From Verrucomicrobiota bacterium (lineage in GTDB: Bacteria; Verrucomicrobiota; Verrucomicrobiia; Verrucomicrobiales; DEV007), in the NCBI GenBank assembly GCA_024277195.1, contig JAJRVS010000113.1, positions 1 through 64,000 on the forward strand: a DNA stretch of 64,000 bases, read 5' to 3'. Positions 34,174 to 43,942 of this stretch are shown piece by piece. Below the pieces are notes generated by a model. That model did not search any database. It was given only the letters and a program-made list of their open reading frames with translations, and was not told the origin of the DNA. The stretch's first letter is position 1. Each line of letters opens with the position of its first letter. The position numbers and the translations under genes were made by a program.

Positions 34174-35097
34174 ATGAACAACCGTCACATCCCCCTATTC
34201 CTGTTGCTAATCTCAGCCATCTTTTGTTCTGCAATCGGCAAATCCAGAGCTGATCAAACAAACGCAGTAAAAACCGCAAATACCAGGGTTTTTTACGATA
34301 ACGACATCCCGGAAAAAGGTTTCCTCACATTGAAAACTGCCAATTACACTATTCCCATCGATGCTGCCAGCGGATGGACGATAGAAAAAATGCTCTTTGG
34401 CGAATACCCGTTTGGTCTCAGTAATGGACATTATGGAACGGTGCTCACTCCAAAAGGTGGCAAATGGTGGGGAACCGGCCACACCGAGGGTGGGCGTGAA
34501 GTGGTTCACCAGCTGAAGTTGACGGTAGATGGAAAACCCACGCCTATTGCTATCGATAATACCATCTCAGGCAAACGTATCGAACTGATCAAAAACTCAA
34601 CGATCTGGAAATTCAAAGTGCGGGTCGAAATTGTGATCACTGATGAGCACATCTATGAGCGCACTCAAATGCAAGCACTCGAAGACTGCGAACTGAATGT
34701 GATGTATTATTTCATGCACATCTTCCCCACCACCACCACGCGTTGGTTCGCTGAATTTCCTGATGGCACTACTAATACCGGACCCCTCAAGCACGCGGGT
34801 AATCATCAGATCCAACAAAACACCCGTTGGGTGGCACAGTTCAATCCGGTCGAGCAACAAGCCTATTTATGTTACACTCCCAAAATAATCACTGGTAATC
34901 AAAGTGCCAGCATGATTTGGGACCTGGATCGTTATCACAAATACTATCTACGCCAAAACAAAGGACAAAAATTCAGCAAGGGAGAAAAACTAGATTTCAC
35001 CGTAGTGGTCAAAGCCGTGATTAATGAAAGCGGTGATTGGAAGGCGACCCAAAAAGCTGCTGCTCAGCTGATGCGGGATTTCCCACCCGTAAAATAA
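34174..35097 (+). CDS. Secreted protein of unknown function, beta-rich
   Basis: 307 residues from ATG 34174. The leader PLFLLLISAIFCSAIGKSRA is followed by a beta-rich body with aromatic and His-rich loops (GGKWWGTGHTEGGREVVHQL, MYYFMHIFPTTTTRWFAEFPDGT, DLDRYHKYYLRQNKG). The overall look resembles galactose-mutarotase-like supersandwich proteins found beside polysaccharide-active enzymes, but no family could be named. Convergent with dxs, 32 bases away, with a weak GCGTT/AACGC hairpin in between. Confidence 0.65.
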   Translation: MNNRHIPLFLLLISAIFCSAIGKSRADQTNAVKTANTRVFYDNDIPEKGFLTLKTANYTIPIDAASGWTIEKMLFGEYPFGLSNGHYGTVLTPKGGKWWGTGHTEGGREVVHQLKLTVDGKPTPIAIDNTISGKRIELIKNSTIWKFKVRVEIVITDEHIYERTQMQALEDCELNVMYYFMHIFPTTTTRWFAEFPDGTTNTGPLKHAGNHQIQQNTRWVAQFNPVEQQAYLCYTPKIITGNQSASMIWDLDRYHKYYLRQNKGQKFSKGEKLDFTVVVKAVINESGDWKATQKAAAQLMRDFPPVK

Positions 35098-35129
35098 TCG
35101 CCGTGACTCTAAAGGTCGCGTTCTATGCT

Positions 35130-37046
35130 TCAACGCGCTGGCGTTTTTTTCTTCGCCGTTCTGGACGATTTTTTTGCCTTGAGGTGCGGCAAAACCTTCT
35201 TAACAAGATCGTCAGCGGTGATGCCGTGTTTCGCCCGTAAAATCGGCACACTGCCATGTTCAATAAAAGCATCGGGCCAACCAATGCGCTCGACCGGCGT
35301 ATGAATTCCCTGACTGTAAAGATGCTCCATCACCCCACAACCAAAACCATTGGTCAGCACATGATCCTCGAGGGTGCAGATCACCTTGCACTGATTTGCA
35401 TACTGTTCCAGACAAGCGGTATCCATCGGTTTGATCCAGCGTGGATTGATCAACGCTACAGAATAACCTAATTGCTCCAATTGCCCTTTGGCCTCTTCCG
35501 CCATTTCAAACAAATTACCCAAGCCAAACAGCGCTACATCCGTTCCGTCCTGCACCACTTCAGCTTTACCTATTTCCAAAACTTCCGGCTTCTCCTTTAT
35601 GCTGGCACCACTGCCTGCCCCGCGAGGGTAACGAATACCTATCGGCCCACCTTCGTATTGTGACATCGTCCACAGCATGTCGACAAATTCGTCTTCATCC
35701 TTGGCTTGCATCAATACCCAATTCGGAACCACCCGCATGTAACCAATATCAAACAGCCCATGGTGGGTCGGTCCGTCATCGCCACTCAAACCCGCCCGAT
35801 CCATGCACAAACGCAGCGGCAAATTCTGGATGCCTGCATCGTGAACCGCCATGTCGTAAGCACGTTGGAAAAAAGTAGAATAAATCGCTAAAAAAGGTTT
35901 CAGACCCTGCGTTGCCAACCCACAAGCAAACACTGCCGCATGTTCCTCGGCAATGCCTACATCAAAATAGCGATCCGGCACACCTTGTTGGAAAGGCACC
36001 AAACCCGTTCCAGTTGGCATCGCAGCGGTGATCGCAGTGATTTTTTTGTCATCCTGGGCAAACTTGGTCAAGCTCTCACCAAACACTTGCGAATAAGTCG
36101 GTGACGACGCAGCAGCGGTTTCCCCTGTTTTGCTTGCGTAGGGTCCAAGTCCATGAAATTTCTGCGGGTTATGCAAAGCCGGCTCATAGCCTCGACCTTT
36201 TTCAGTGATGATGTGCAAAATCACCGGCACCTCTTCGTTTTTCAGATGCTCAAAAGTCCGCACCAGCAAATTCACATCATGCCCGTCAATGGGGCCATAA
36301 TAACGCAAACCAAATTCTTCAAAAATCACACTGGGCAGCAACAGGTTTTTTGCTCCTTCCTCTACTTTGCTCGCCAGACGTCTAACGGTTTGTCCTGCGA
36401 TTCTTTCTACAAACTCGGCCGCTTTATCGTGTAAGTGCGAATAGGTCGGACTGGTTTGCAGGGCATTGAAAATATTGGCAATCGCCCCCACGTTGCGATC
36501 GATCGACCACTCATTATCATTCAACACCACGATCAGCTTGTTGGTCGTCGTGGCAATATTATTCAAGGCCTCGTAACTCACTCCGCAGGTGAAAGCCGCA
36601 TCTCCCGCCACAGCGATCACATGATTATCCTCGCCTTTTAAATCCCGTGCAGCGGCCATTCCCAAAGCTGCCGACAAAGCCGTGCCTGCATGGCCGGCTC
36701 CAAAAGCATCGTGTTCACTTTCGGTGCGTAGCAAAAAACCATTCAGACCTTCATACTGACGGATGGTTTTAATCGAATCCCAACGTCCGGTTAGCATTTT
36801 GTGCACATAACCTTGATGACTAACATCAAAGAGAAACTTGTCCTGCGGGGTCTCGAATACCCGGTGCAAAGCAATGCTCAGCTCAACCACTCCCAGATTA
36901 GGTCCTAGATGGCCACCTGTTTTGGACAAACTATCAATCAGGGTGCGACGAATGTTCTCCGCCAACAGGGGGAGTTGCTCATCTGTCAGAGCCTTCAACT
37001 CCGCACCTGATTGTGCTTTAGGTAAAGTGCGATCAGAGTTTTTCAT
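35130..37046 (-). CDS. dxs: 1-deoxy-D-xylulose-5-phosphate synthase
   Basis: 638 residues from ATG 37046, which has GAAGAG just upstream. ATG 37100 is an alternative that would overlap xseB by 17 bases. It condenses pyruvate and glyceraldehyde-3-phosphate, the first step of the MEP isoprenoid pathway. Segments: GGHLGPNLGVVELSIALH, SEHDAFGAGHAGTALSAALGMA, the TPP site AVAGDAAFTCGVSYEALNN with LNDNEWSID, LRYYGPIDGHDVNLL, DVGIAEEHAAVFACGLA, RLCMDRAGLSGDDGPTHHG and a lysine-rich C-terminus. The TPP motif reads GDA rather than GDG, as in the chlamydial/planctomycete Dxs subfamily. Located directly downstream of xseB, as in many bacteria. Confidence 0.95.
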   Translation of the reverse strand: MKNSDRTLPKAQSGAELKALTDEQLPLLAENIRRTLIDSLSKTGGHLGPNLGVVELSIALHRVFETPQDKFLFDVSHQGYVHKMLTGRWDSIKTIRQYEGLNGFLLRTESEHDAFGAGHAGTALSAALGMAAARDLKGEDNHVIAVAGDAAFTCGVSYEALNNIATTTNKLIVVLNDNEWSIDRNVGAIANIFNALQTSPTYSHLHDKAAEFVERIAGQTVRRLASKVEEGAKNLLLPSVIFEEFGLRYYGPIDGHDVNLLVRTFEHLKNEEVPVILHIITEKGRGYEPALHNPQKFHGLGPYASKTGETAAASSPTYSQVFGESLTKFAQDDKKITAITAAMPTGTGLVPFQQGVPDRYFDVGIAEEHAAVFACGLATQGLKPFLAIYSTFFQRAYDMAVHDAGIQNLPLRLCMDRAGLSGDDGPTHHGLFDIGYMRVVPNWVLMQAKDEDEFVDMLWTMSQYEGGPIGIRYPRGAGSGASIKEKPEVLEIGKAEVVQDGTDVALFGLGNLFEMAEEAKGQLEQLGYSVALINPRWIKPMDTACLEQYANQCKVICTLEDHVLTNGFGCGVMEHLYSQGIHTPVERIGWPDAFIEHGSVPILRAKHGITADDLVKKVLPHLKAKKSSRTAKKKTPAR

Positions 37047-37083
37047 TTTCTCTTCGTCACTTTGCTCGGATTTATTGTCGCTG

Positions 37084-37443
37084 TCAGAAAAGTTCACCAT
37101 CGTCTGTTTGATTATTCGCTTGGGATTCTGATTTTCTTTCAAGCGATTCGCTATTTTTATCAAAATCCTGCAATTTTTTTTCTTTGCCACCATCGCGGAT
37201 CAATTCCACCCGTCGCTGGGCATCATCCAAATGTCGCTGGCACTTTTCATAAAGCTGGGTGCCCTTTTCGTAATTCTCTATCAATTCACCCAGCGGGGCC
37301 TGGTCGCTCTCCATCGCTTCCACCAAGCTTTCCAGTTCTCCCAGACTTTGCTCAAAAGTGCTGTTATCAGATGACGCCGCCGCCGTCGAATCCGTATTGG
37401 AATTCTCCGCGTCTGATGAGCTGGTCTTTTTTGCTTTGGCCAT
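37084..37443 (-). CDS. xseB: Exodeoxyribonuclease VII small subunit
   Basis: 119 residues from ATG 37443. The conserved core is FEQSLGELESLVEAMESDQAPLGELIENYEKGTQLYEKCQRHLDDAQRRVEL (about residues 29-81). This is the XseB helical hairpin that activates the XseA catalytic subunit. It has longer low-complexity Ser/Asp tails on both sides than the usual 70-80 residues. xseA is not in the window. It precedes dxs on the same strand, a frequent pairing. Confidence 0.93.
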   Translation of the reverse strand: MAKAKKTSSSDAENSNTDSTAAASSDNSTFEQSLGELESLVEAMESDQAPLGELIENYEKGTQLYEKCQRHLDDAQRRVELIRDGGKEKKLQDFDKNSESLERKSESQANNQTDDGELF

Positions 37444-37622
37444 TAATAGGCTATTAGTCCGTGTGAAAAGAGCCTTATTCAAGTGCTTTCCCTGACTTGG
37501 CTGGCATTTATCTCTTTCAAAGGCACCAATTCGCTAACAATTACCCCGATATAGCGCTGGTCATAGATAAATCCCGACGTCTCGAGTAAGACGAACTGAG
37601 CGCAATTACAGAACCGCCTGGC

Positions 37623-37967
37623 TCAAATCTGATAAAAGCTTTCCGCGCCTGCTTGCGCACTTCGATTGAGCTTATCACAAACAATGCAACACAAGTCGAA
37701 AACCATCTCTTCTTTGATCGAATAAAAAACCTGATTCCCTTTTTGCTCACGAGTCAACAAATCGGCATCATACAAAATACGCAGTTGTTTGGAAATATTT
37801 GCTTGCGATGTTTCCAATGCTTCGACAATCTCATTTACAGAAGTCGAACGTCCTTTGAGAAACTGTAAAATACCCAAACGCGTCGGTTCGGAAAAAACCC
37901 GGAACAACTCGGCAATTTTCTGCAACGAAGCACGGTCAAGTTTCTGGGGGTTGGTGGTATTAGGCAT
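37623..37967 (-). CDS. ArsR-family transcriptional regulator
   Basis: 114 residues from ATG 37967 (an alternative ATG at 38042 adds 25 residues including two Cys). The winged helix-turn-helix shows ELFRVFSEPTRLGILQFLKG, recognition helix SQANISKQLRILYDADLL and wing REQKGNQVFYSI. A Cys cluster, FDLCCIVCDKL, lies in the C-terminal helix, where ArsR-family sensors can carry metal or redox ligands. It is divergent from the TolC/MFP/RND operon with about 220 bases between the starts, so it is the likely repressor of the pump and of itself. Confidence 0.85.
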   Translation of the reverse strand: MPNTTNPQKLDRASLQKIAELFRVFSEPTRLGILQFLKGRSTSVNEIVEALETSQANISKQLRILYDADLLTREQKGNQVFYSIKEEMVFDLCCIVCDKLNRSAQAGAESFYQI

Positions 37968-38190
37968 ATCGTTGTATAAGGATGAAGAACATCCTAGCCC
38001 TTGAGAGTTATTTGCACAAGTTTGTAATCCGGAATTATTCATATCGATTATGAGTCACGCTAATTTAGCTGGTGAAGTTGTTATTTGACTAGCTATATTA
38101 CTACACTACACTATTGTGATACACATGCCAGAGTTTTTATATTATACCCAAACGAAATTAATTCGAGTTGGGTCCATTTTTCCCATATTT

Positions 38191-39513
38191 ATGCGCCTGA
38201 TTGCAGTTTTATCCCTTTTTGCTCTAGTCCAGGGCGCACTAGCCGGAGATGCCAATAATTCTTCGTGGACGCTTGATCGGGCCCTGTTACAACTTCGCAA
38301 AAGCAATCCCGATGCTCGCTCGGCCGCCATCCGAATTGAAAAAGCACGCGCGCAACTGGATCAGGCCAGAGCCCAACTTTGGCCCAAGGTTCTTGCTGAA
38401 ACGGGATACAGCGCAACGGACAATCCGGTTAATGCTTTCATGATGCAGCTCAATCAGCGGCAATTTGGCTTCGGCTCCGACTTCAATGATCCTGATACCA
38501 CTGATAACTGGGCCAGCGAATTACGTGTTGAATACCCTTTTTACACTGGCGGGGCTCGCCGCGCGGCTATCAATGGCGCTCGTTTGGGTCTGGAGGCAAG
38601 CGAACACGAGCAAAAAGCGACCTTAGCCCAGCTGGAATTAGAAGTAGCCCGGGCCTGGTTCCAGATCTACCAAAGCAGTGAGATCGTCAAAGCGGCTCAA
38701 GCTTTGCTGAAAAACCAGCAGTCCAACTTGCAATTGGCCCGCAACCGGGTTGATGCCGCCACTGCCTTGCAAACCGCTGTGTTGGATATAGAAACTAAAG
38801 TCGCCGAAGCGGAAGCCAATCTTGCTTATGCAGATAATTCCAAGCAAATTGCTACCGCTTTTTTGCAGTCACTGTTGGGGATCGAAGGAAATCTTCCTTT
38901 TGTGGTAGCCGGTGGTCTGACGAAAATTACCGCAGCAGGTGATGCTCAAATGGAACGCCCAGAAGTAAGCGCCTTGAAAAAAAGAACCCAACAGGCACAA
39001 ACAGGTGTGACCCGTGCCAAATCCGAGCGCCTTCCCACCGTGGCCGGCTTTGCATCGGGGCGTCACGATGAAGGTTTTATCGATCGGGGTGCTGGAGACA
39101 GTTGGATGGTCGGCGTAATGGTTCGTTTAAAAATATGGAGCGGTGGGGAAACCAAAGCAAAAATCGAAAGCGCTCAGAAAGACGCAGATCTACTCATCCA
39201 AGCGCAACGCAAACAAATGCTGGCGATCTTACTGCAAGTAAAAACCGCTCAACTCAACTTAATCACCGCGCGCAAGCGCATCGCTCTGGCTAACAAAGGG
39301 ATTCATAGTGCTGGGGAAAGTTTGCAACTCACCCGTCGTCGTTTCAAAGAAGGCTTGGCCCTCAGCACTCAACTGATCGACGGTGAAACGGCTCTGACTA
39401 ATGCGCGAGTAGGACTGGCCAAAGCCCAGGCCGAAGAGCAGCTCGCTCAGGCCGCACTGCGCAGCGCCTTGGGTTTGCCGATCCGTGAACTCAGTGAAGA
39501 AACAACGAAATGA
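38191..39513 (+). CDS. TolC-family outer-membrane efflux protein
   Basis: 440 residues from ATG 38191, which places the signal peptide (MRLIAVLSLFALVQGALAG) at the N-terminus. In-frame upstream starts, including the GTG at 38116, would add up to 25 residues. Two OEP repeats are present: helical coils (AAIRIEKARAQLDQARAQLWP, ARAWFQIYQSSEIVKAAQALL, and in the second half ARKRIALANKGIHSAGESLQL, RRRFKEGLALSTQLIDGETAL) and beta-strands (WASELRVEYPFYTGG, WMVGVMVRLKIWSGGE). It forms the outer-membrane channel of the tripartite pump encoded with the next two genes. Stop/start overlap of 4 bases with the MFP gene. Confidence 0.9.
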   Translation: MRLIAVLSLFALVQGALAGDANNSSWTLDRALLQLRKSNPDARSAAIRIEKARAQLDQARAQLWPKVLAETGYSATDNPVNAFMMQLNQRQFGFGSDFNDPDTTDNWASELRVEYPFYTGGARRAAINGARLGLEASEHEQKATLAQLELEVARAWFQIYQSSEIVKAAQALLKNQQSNLQLARNRVDAATALQTAVLDIETKVAEAEANLAYADNSKQIATAFLQSLLGIEGNLPFVVAGGLTKITAAGDAQMERPEVSALKKRTQQAQTGVTRAKSERLPTVAGFASGRHDEGFIDRGAGDSWMVGVMVRLKIWSGGETKAKIESAQKDADLLIQAQRKQMLAILLQVKTAQLNLITARKRIALANKGIHSAGESLQLTRRRFKEGLALSTQLIDGETALTNARVGLAKAQAEEQLAQAALRSALGLPIRELSEETTK

Positions 39514-40619
39514 CAAACTCTGCTTGGAAACTTAATATCACCCACCCTGTGTTTTGGCTTATCACAGTAAGCTGGCTTGCTGTATCGTGTAAACCTTCAC
39601 ATCCGGAGAGTTCCTCGCTACCATCAAGCGGACCAAGCATTGCCGTCAAAACCGCGGTTTTAAAAAGTCAGCAGGTACCCGTTTTTGAAGAAGTGGTGGG
39701 AACCGTACGCCCCCACATGGAAGCACAGGTTTCGGCTAAAGTAACCGGCCCCATCCTGCAGATTTCTGCAGTGCCTGGCATGAAGGTGGAAAAAGGCGAA
39801 GTGATGGCAGAAATCGCTGTAGAGGAAATGAAAGCGGCTTTAGAACGTGCTCAGGCGGCAAAAGAAAATGCCAATAGCGACCTGCAACGCTACCGCAAAT
39901 TATTATCCTCGGGAGCAGCCACCCGGGCAGAATTTGATGCGGTGCAATCCCGTCAACTGATGGCAAACGCTACGGTTAAAGAAACCGAAGTTTTGATCTC
40001 CAACGCCAGCGTCCAAGCCCCTTTTGATGGCACCATCACACGCAAGTTTATGGATACGGGAGATCTGGCCACCCCTGGCCGGGCTTTGTTCAGTATAGAG
40101 GATTCATCCTTGCTGCGTTTGGAGATCCATGTCGCACAGTCGTTAGCCAACAAGGTAGTGCTGGATCAAAAATTTCGCGTGGTGATTTCAGGATCAAGTA
40201 CTGCCGAGCTTATGGGTAATGTTGCCGAGATCGCTCCGGCCGGGGACACTGGAAGTCGCACCTTTTTGGTTAAGCTTGATTTACAAGCTGATAAAAATCT
40301 GCGCGCAGGACAATTTGGTCGCGCTTACATACCCAGAACCCAACGTAAAGCTCTTAAAGTTCCAGCACAAGCCCTGATCGAACGAGGGCAGATGGATTAT
40401 GTTTTTGTGACCTCTGACGGCAAAGCTCGTTTGCGTATTGTGCGCACCAAGGATGAAAATTTTCATGGACTCACACAAACCCCGTTTCGTGAAATTCTAT
40501 CCGGTGTTGAGGTAGGAGAAACCGTCATATTATCACCACCACCGGAACTGCGGGATGGCCAGGACGTCAGTAGCGATAAAGTGGAAGCGGCGCTTGATTC
40601 GACTCAGAAAAAATCATGA
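39510..40619 (+). CDS. RND efflux periplasmic adaptor (membrane fusion protein), lipoprotein
   Basis: 369 residues. The lipobox LAVSC places the lipidated Cys at residue 27, so it is probably inner-membrane anchored. The order is that of HlyD/AcrA adaptors: barrel-sandwich half ([24 protein letters not shown]), helical hairpin ([28 protein letters not shown]), second barrel half ([26 protein letters not shown]), beta-barrel and membrane-proximal domain ([17 protein letters not shown]). It bridges the RND pump and the TolC channel. Overlaps the genes on both sides by 4 bases each, so the three are translationally coupled. Confidence 0.93.
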   Translation: MTNSAWKLNITHPVFWLITVSWLAVSCKPSHPESSSLPSSGPSIAVKTAVLKSQQVPVFEEVVGTVRPHMEAQVSAKVTGPILQISAVPGMKVEKGEVMAEIAVEEMKAALERAQAAKENANSDLQRYRKLLSSGAATRAEFDAVQSRQLMANATVKETEVLISNASVQAPFDGTITRKFMDTGDLATPGRALFSIEDSSLLRLEIHVAQSLANKVVLDQKFRVVISGSSTAELMGNVAEIAPAGDTGSRTFLVKLDLQADKNLRAGQFGRAYIPRTQRKALKVPAQALIERGQMDYVFVTSDGKARLRIVRTKDENFHGLTQTPFREILSGVEVGETVILSPPPELRDGQDVSSDKVEAALDSTQKKS

Positions 40620-43600
40620 GCGAACCCCATTCACCAGAAGTGCACGGCATGGCCGGCCGCATGGCCAGCAGCTTTATTAATTCAAAGCTGACTCCGCTTT
40701 TAATTTTAAGCTCCATTCTATTGGGAATCTTTGCGATCATCAATCTTCCCCGTGAAGAAGAACCGCAGATCAAGGTGCCGATGATCGATGTGATGGTGGC
40801 AATGCCGGGAGCCTCCGCCAAGGAAATCGAAGAACGGGTGACGACCCCGATGGAAAAATTGTTGTGGGAAATCCCCGGTGTTGAATACGTTTACAGCATA
40901 TCAGCAGCCGGACAAAGCCTGGTCATTGTCCGTTTTGAAGTCGGTGAAGACGAACAACAGGCTTTAGTGAGTCTCAATCAACAACTGCAATCCAATTACG
41001 ACAAAATTCCCCATGGCGTCTCCTATCCTTTGATCAAATCAAAGTCGATCGATGATGTCCCTATTCTAGCTCTTACTTTGCACAGCCAACGTTATGATGC
41101 CCTCACATTAAGACGGGTAGCCGCTGAGTTGGAGGATGCGATCAAGACTATTCCCGACGTCGCCGAAACCAGTCTGATCGGAGGTCAGCAACGCGTGATC
41201 CGGGCACTGATCGACCCTGCTAAACTCGCCGCTCGCAATCTCAGCCTCGCAGGCATCGTTCCGGTTTTGCAACAAGCCAATCGCCAATACCGCGCCGGTG
41301 ATGTAACTGCTTATAATGAGGAGATTTTGATAGAAAGCGGAGCGTTTCTGCATTCTGCCAAAGAAGCCGGTGATGTCGTCTTGGGTGCTTATAATGGCAA
41401 CCCCATTTACCTGCGCGAAGTCGCGGATATTGTTGATGGTGGGGATGACCCCCAGCACTACGTGCTCTACGGGGCAGGTGCCGGAGCACGTGGCGACGAA
41501 AATAAAACTCCCAACGGCGAAGAGCTGGCAGTGACCATTACAGTAGCCAAACGACCTGGCACCAACGCTATTTCATTGGCGGAAACCGTGCTGGCTAAAG
41601 TGGATGCGCTGAAAGGACGGGTGATACCCGAAGAAATCGGAGTATCGATCACTCGTCACTATGGCGAAACCGCAGCTGAGAAATCAAACGAACTGCTGCT
41701 GCACATGGGCATCGCTGTTCTCAGCGTTTCCATCCTGATTCTTTTTATGCTGGGATGGCGCGAATCGTTGGTCGTTGCGATTGCCATCCCATCAACCTTA
41801 TCACTGACTTTGCTGACTTTTTACCTCTACGGATTCACTCTCAACCGGATCACACTTTTTGCGCTCATCTTTTCCATTGGCATTCTGGTCGATGACGCCA
41901 TCGTGGTGGTGGAAAATATTGTCCGCCATCTACGATTGCCGGAAAATCGGGGAAAATCGATGGCCCGTGTATCGGTCGAAGCGGTTAGTGAAGTAGGCAA
42001 TCCAACTGTACTCGCCACCTGGGCGGTGATCGCCGCTATTCTGCCGATGGCATTTGTCGGTGGTTTGATGGGCCCTTATATGCGCCCTATTCCGATCGGC
42101 GCTAGCGCAGCGATGATATTTTCGCTGTTGATTGCCTTTATCGTCACGCCTTGGGCAGCCATTCGTTTGCTCAAAAACCGCAGTGCCGGGGAAGGCCATG
42201 ATGAAGGTGAGGAAAAGGAGGGCTGGATGACTCGTGCTTACCGGCGTTGGATGGGTTTTCTATTGGGCAGTCCGTCTCATCAGTGGGGATTTATTATTGT
42301 CGTGGTGATGTTGTTACTCGGCAGCATGGCTCTGGTCGGCATCGGTTTTGTGAAAGTCAAAATGCTGCCTTTTGATAATAAAAGTGAATTCCAAGTGATC
42401 CTAGATATGCCCGAGGGCACTGCGCTCGAACAAACCACTCAGGTCGCACGGGAAATGGCATTGGTCATCGCCGCAGAACCGGAAGTGGTGAACTATCAAG
42501 TTTACGCAGGCACCGCATCACCCTTCAACTTCAACGGTTTGGTGCGTCATTATTTCATGCGTCATAGAACTAATGTCGCCGACCTGCAAGTGAACCTTTT
42601 GCCCAAAGATGCACGCAAAGCTTCCAGCCACGATATCGCTAAACGGGTTCGCCCCAAGTTGGAAAAAATATCCAGACGTTATGGTGCCGCCATTGCGGTG
42701 GCTGAAGTTCCGCCCGGCCCGCCGGTATTACAAACCCTGGTTGCTGAAGTTTACGGCCATGACCGAACACAGCGCGAAGCTTTGGCTCTTGAAGTGAAAA
42801 ATATTTTTGAATCCGTGCCCGGGGTGGTTGATGTCGATTGGTATCAGGAACACGATCAAAAAAGGCTACGCTTCCATATCGATAAGGAAAAAGCGGCTTT
42901 AAACGGCATCACGGCTGAAACCATTTCCCAAACCTTGCGGCTGGCGGTTGAAGGAGTCGATGTCGAACTCGTGCATTTGCCCCGAGAAAGAGAACCCGTC
43001 ATGTTACGGGTAAAATTGCCTCGCCAAAACCGTACCAATGCCGAGCAATTGCTCGGACTGCGCGTGCGTTCGGGAGATGCCAATGCTTTGCCTGAACAAG
43101 TCGGCCAGGCTGCAACAATCCCTCCTCTGGTGCCACTCGGGGAATTGGTTATCATAGAAGAAGACATCATCGACAAAAGCATTTATCACAAAAACCTGAT
43201 GCCCGTCACTTATGTGATCGGTGATGTCGCTGGAGAAAAAGAAAGTCCTGTTTATGCGATTTTGGAAATGAATAAAAAACTCGCTAAACTTGATGCCCGT
43301 CAATTTGGTGCCACCGACGCGAAACTCAAAATTTTCAATGCACAAATGCCCTTTCTTGATATGGAACCTTCAATGAAATGGGACGGGGAGTGGCATATCA
43401 CTATCGAAGTCTTCCGCGATCTCGGCACAGCTTTTGCAGTAGTATTGATTTTGATCTATGTGCTGATGGTCGGCTGGTTCAAATCATTCATCACACCGAT
43501 GATCGTCATGATAGCCATTCCCTTTTCGCTGATCGGCATTATGCCAGCCCACGGTATGATGGGAGCTTTTTTCTCCGCAACCTCAATGATCGGGTTCATG

Positions 43601-43897
43601 GCCGGAGGAGGCATCGTCATTCGTAATTCGATCATACTGGTGGACTTCATCCAACTGCGAGTAGCCCAGGGCATGTCCTTGCACGATGCCGTCATCGACG
43701 CCGGTGCGGTGCGATTCCGCCCAATGTTATTAACCGCCATGGCAGTGGTGGTGGGCGCATCGGTGATCCTGATGGATCCCATTTTCCAAGGCCTTGCCAT
43801 CGCTTTGATGGCTGGTGAAATTGCTTCATTATTAATCAGCCGTATCGCAGTTCCAGTGCTTTATTACATGGTCAATCGGCGCTCGCATAAAGCATAA
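40616..43897 (+). CDS. RND-family efflux transporter, HAE-type permease
   Basis: 1093 residues, a full-length RND pump. The first membrane helix ([17 protein letters not shown]) is followed by periplasmic porter domains ([25 protein letters not shown]), helices 2-6, a second porter set and helices 7-12. The helix-4 proton-relay Asp pair is present in [18 protein letters not shown], typical of the HAE (organic substrate) class and not of heavy-metal HME pumps. The second half has [15 protein letters not shown]. Third gene of the ArsR-controlled tripartite operon. Substrate unknown. Confidence 0.95.
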   Translation: MSEPHSPEVHGMAGRMASSFINSKLTPLLILSSILLGIFAIINLPREEEPQIKVPMIDVMVAMPGASAKEIEERVTTPMEKLLWEIPGVEYVYSISAAGQSLVIVRFEVGEDEQQALVSLNQQLQSNYDKIPHGVSYPLIKSKSIDDVPILALTLHSQRYDALTLRRVAAELEDAIKTIPDVAETSLIGGQQRVIRALIDPAKLAARNLSLAGIVPVLQQANRQYRAGDVTAYNEEILIESGAFLHSAKEAGDVVLGAYNGNPIYLREVADIVDGGDDPQHYVLYGAGAGARGDENKTPNGEELAVTITVAKRPGTNAISLAETVLAKVDALKGRVIPEEIGVSITRHYGETAAEKSNELLLHMGIAVLSVSILILFMLGWRESLVVAIAIPSTLSLTLLTFYLYGFTLNRITLFALIFSIGILVDDAIVVVENIVRHLRLPENRGKSMARVSVEAVSEVGNPTVLATWAVIAAILPMAFVGGLMGPYMRPIPIGASAAMIFSLLIAFIVTPWAAIRLLKNRSAGEGHDEGEEKEGWMTRAYRRWMGFLLGSPSHQWGFIIVVVMLLLGSMALVGIGFVKVKMLPFDNKSEFQVILDMPEGTALEQTTQVAREMALVIAAEPEVVNYQVYAGTASPFNFNGLVRHYFMRHRTNVADLQVNLLPKDARKASSHDIAKRVRPKLEKISRRYGAAIAVAEVPPGPPVLQTLVAEVYGHDRTQREALALEVKNIFESVPGVVDVDWYQEHDQKRLRFHIDKEKAALNGITAETISQTLRLAVEGVDVELVHLPREREPVMLRVKLPRQNRTNAEQLLGLRVRSGDANALPEQVGQAATIPPLVPLGELVIIEEDIIDKSIYHKNLMPVTYVIGDVAGEKESPVYAILEMNKKLAKLDARQFGATDAKLKIFNAQMPFLDMEPSMKWDGEWHITIEVFRDLGTAFAVVLILIYVLMVGWFKSFITPMIVMIAIPFSLIGIMPAHGMMGAFFSATSMIGFMAGGGIVIRNSIILVDFIQLRVAQGMSLHDAVIDAGAVRFRPMLLTAMAVVVGASVILMDPIFQGLAIALMAGEIASLLISRIAVPVLYYMVNRRSHKA

Positions 43898-43942
43898 TTG
43901 ATGGCTAGAATAGAACTCAAGATTAACTACCCAACGAAAACC

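Noticed and set aside
35130-37046. GDA instead of GDG in the Dxs thiamine-diphosphate motif as a sign of inactivity
   Set aside because: The surrounding sequence (GDAAFTCGVSYEALNN, LNDNEWSI) matches a known Dxs subfamily in Chlamydiae and Planctomycetes, so this is a normal variant.
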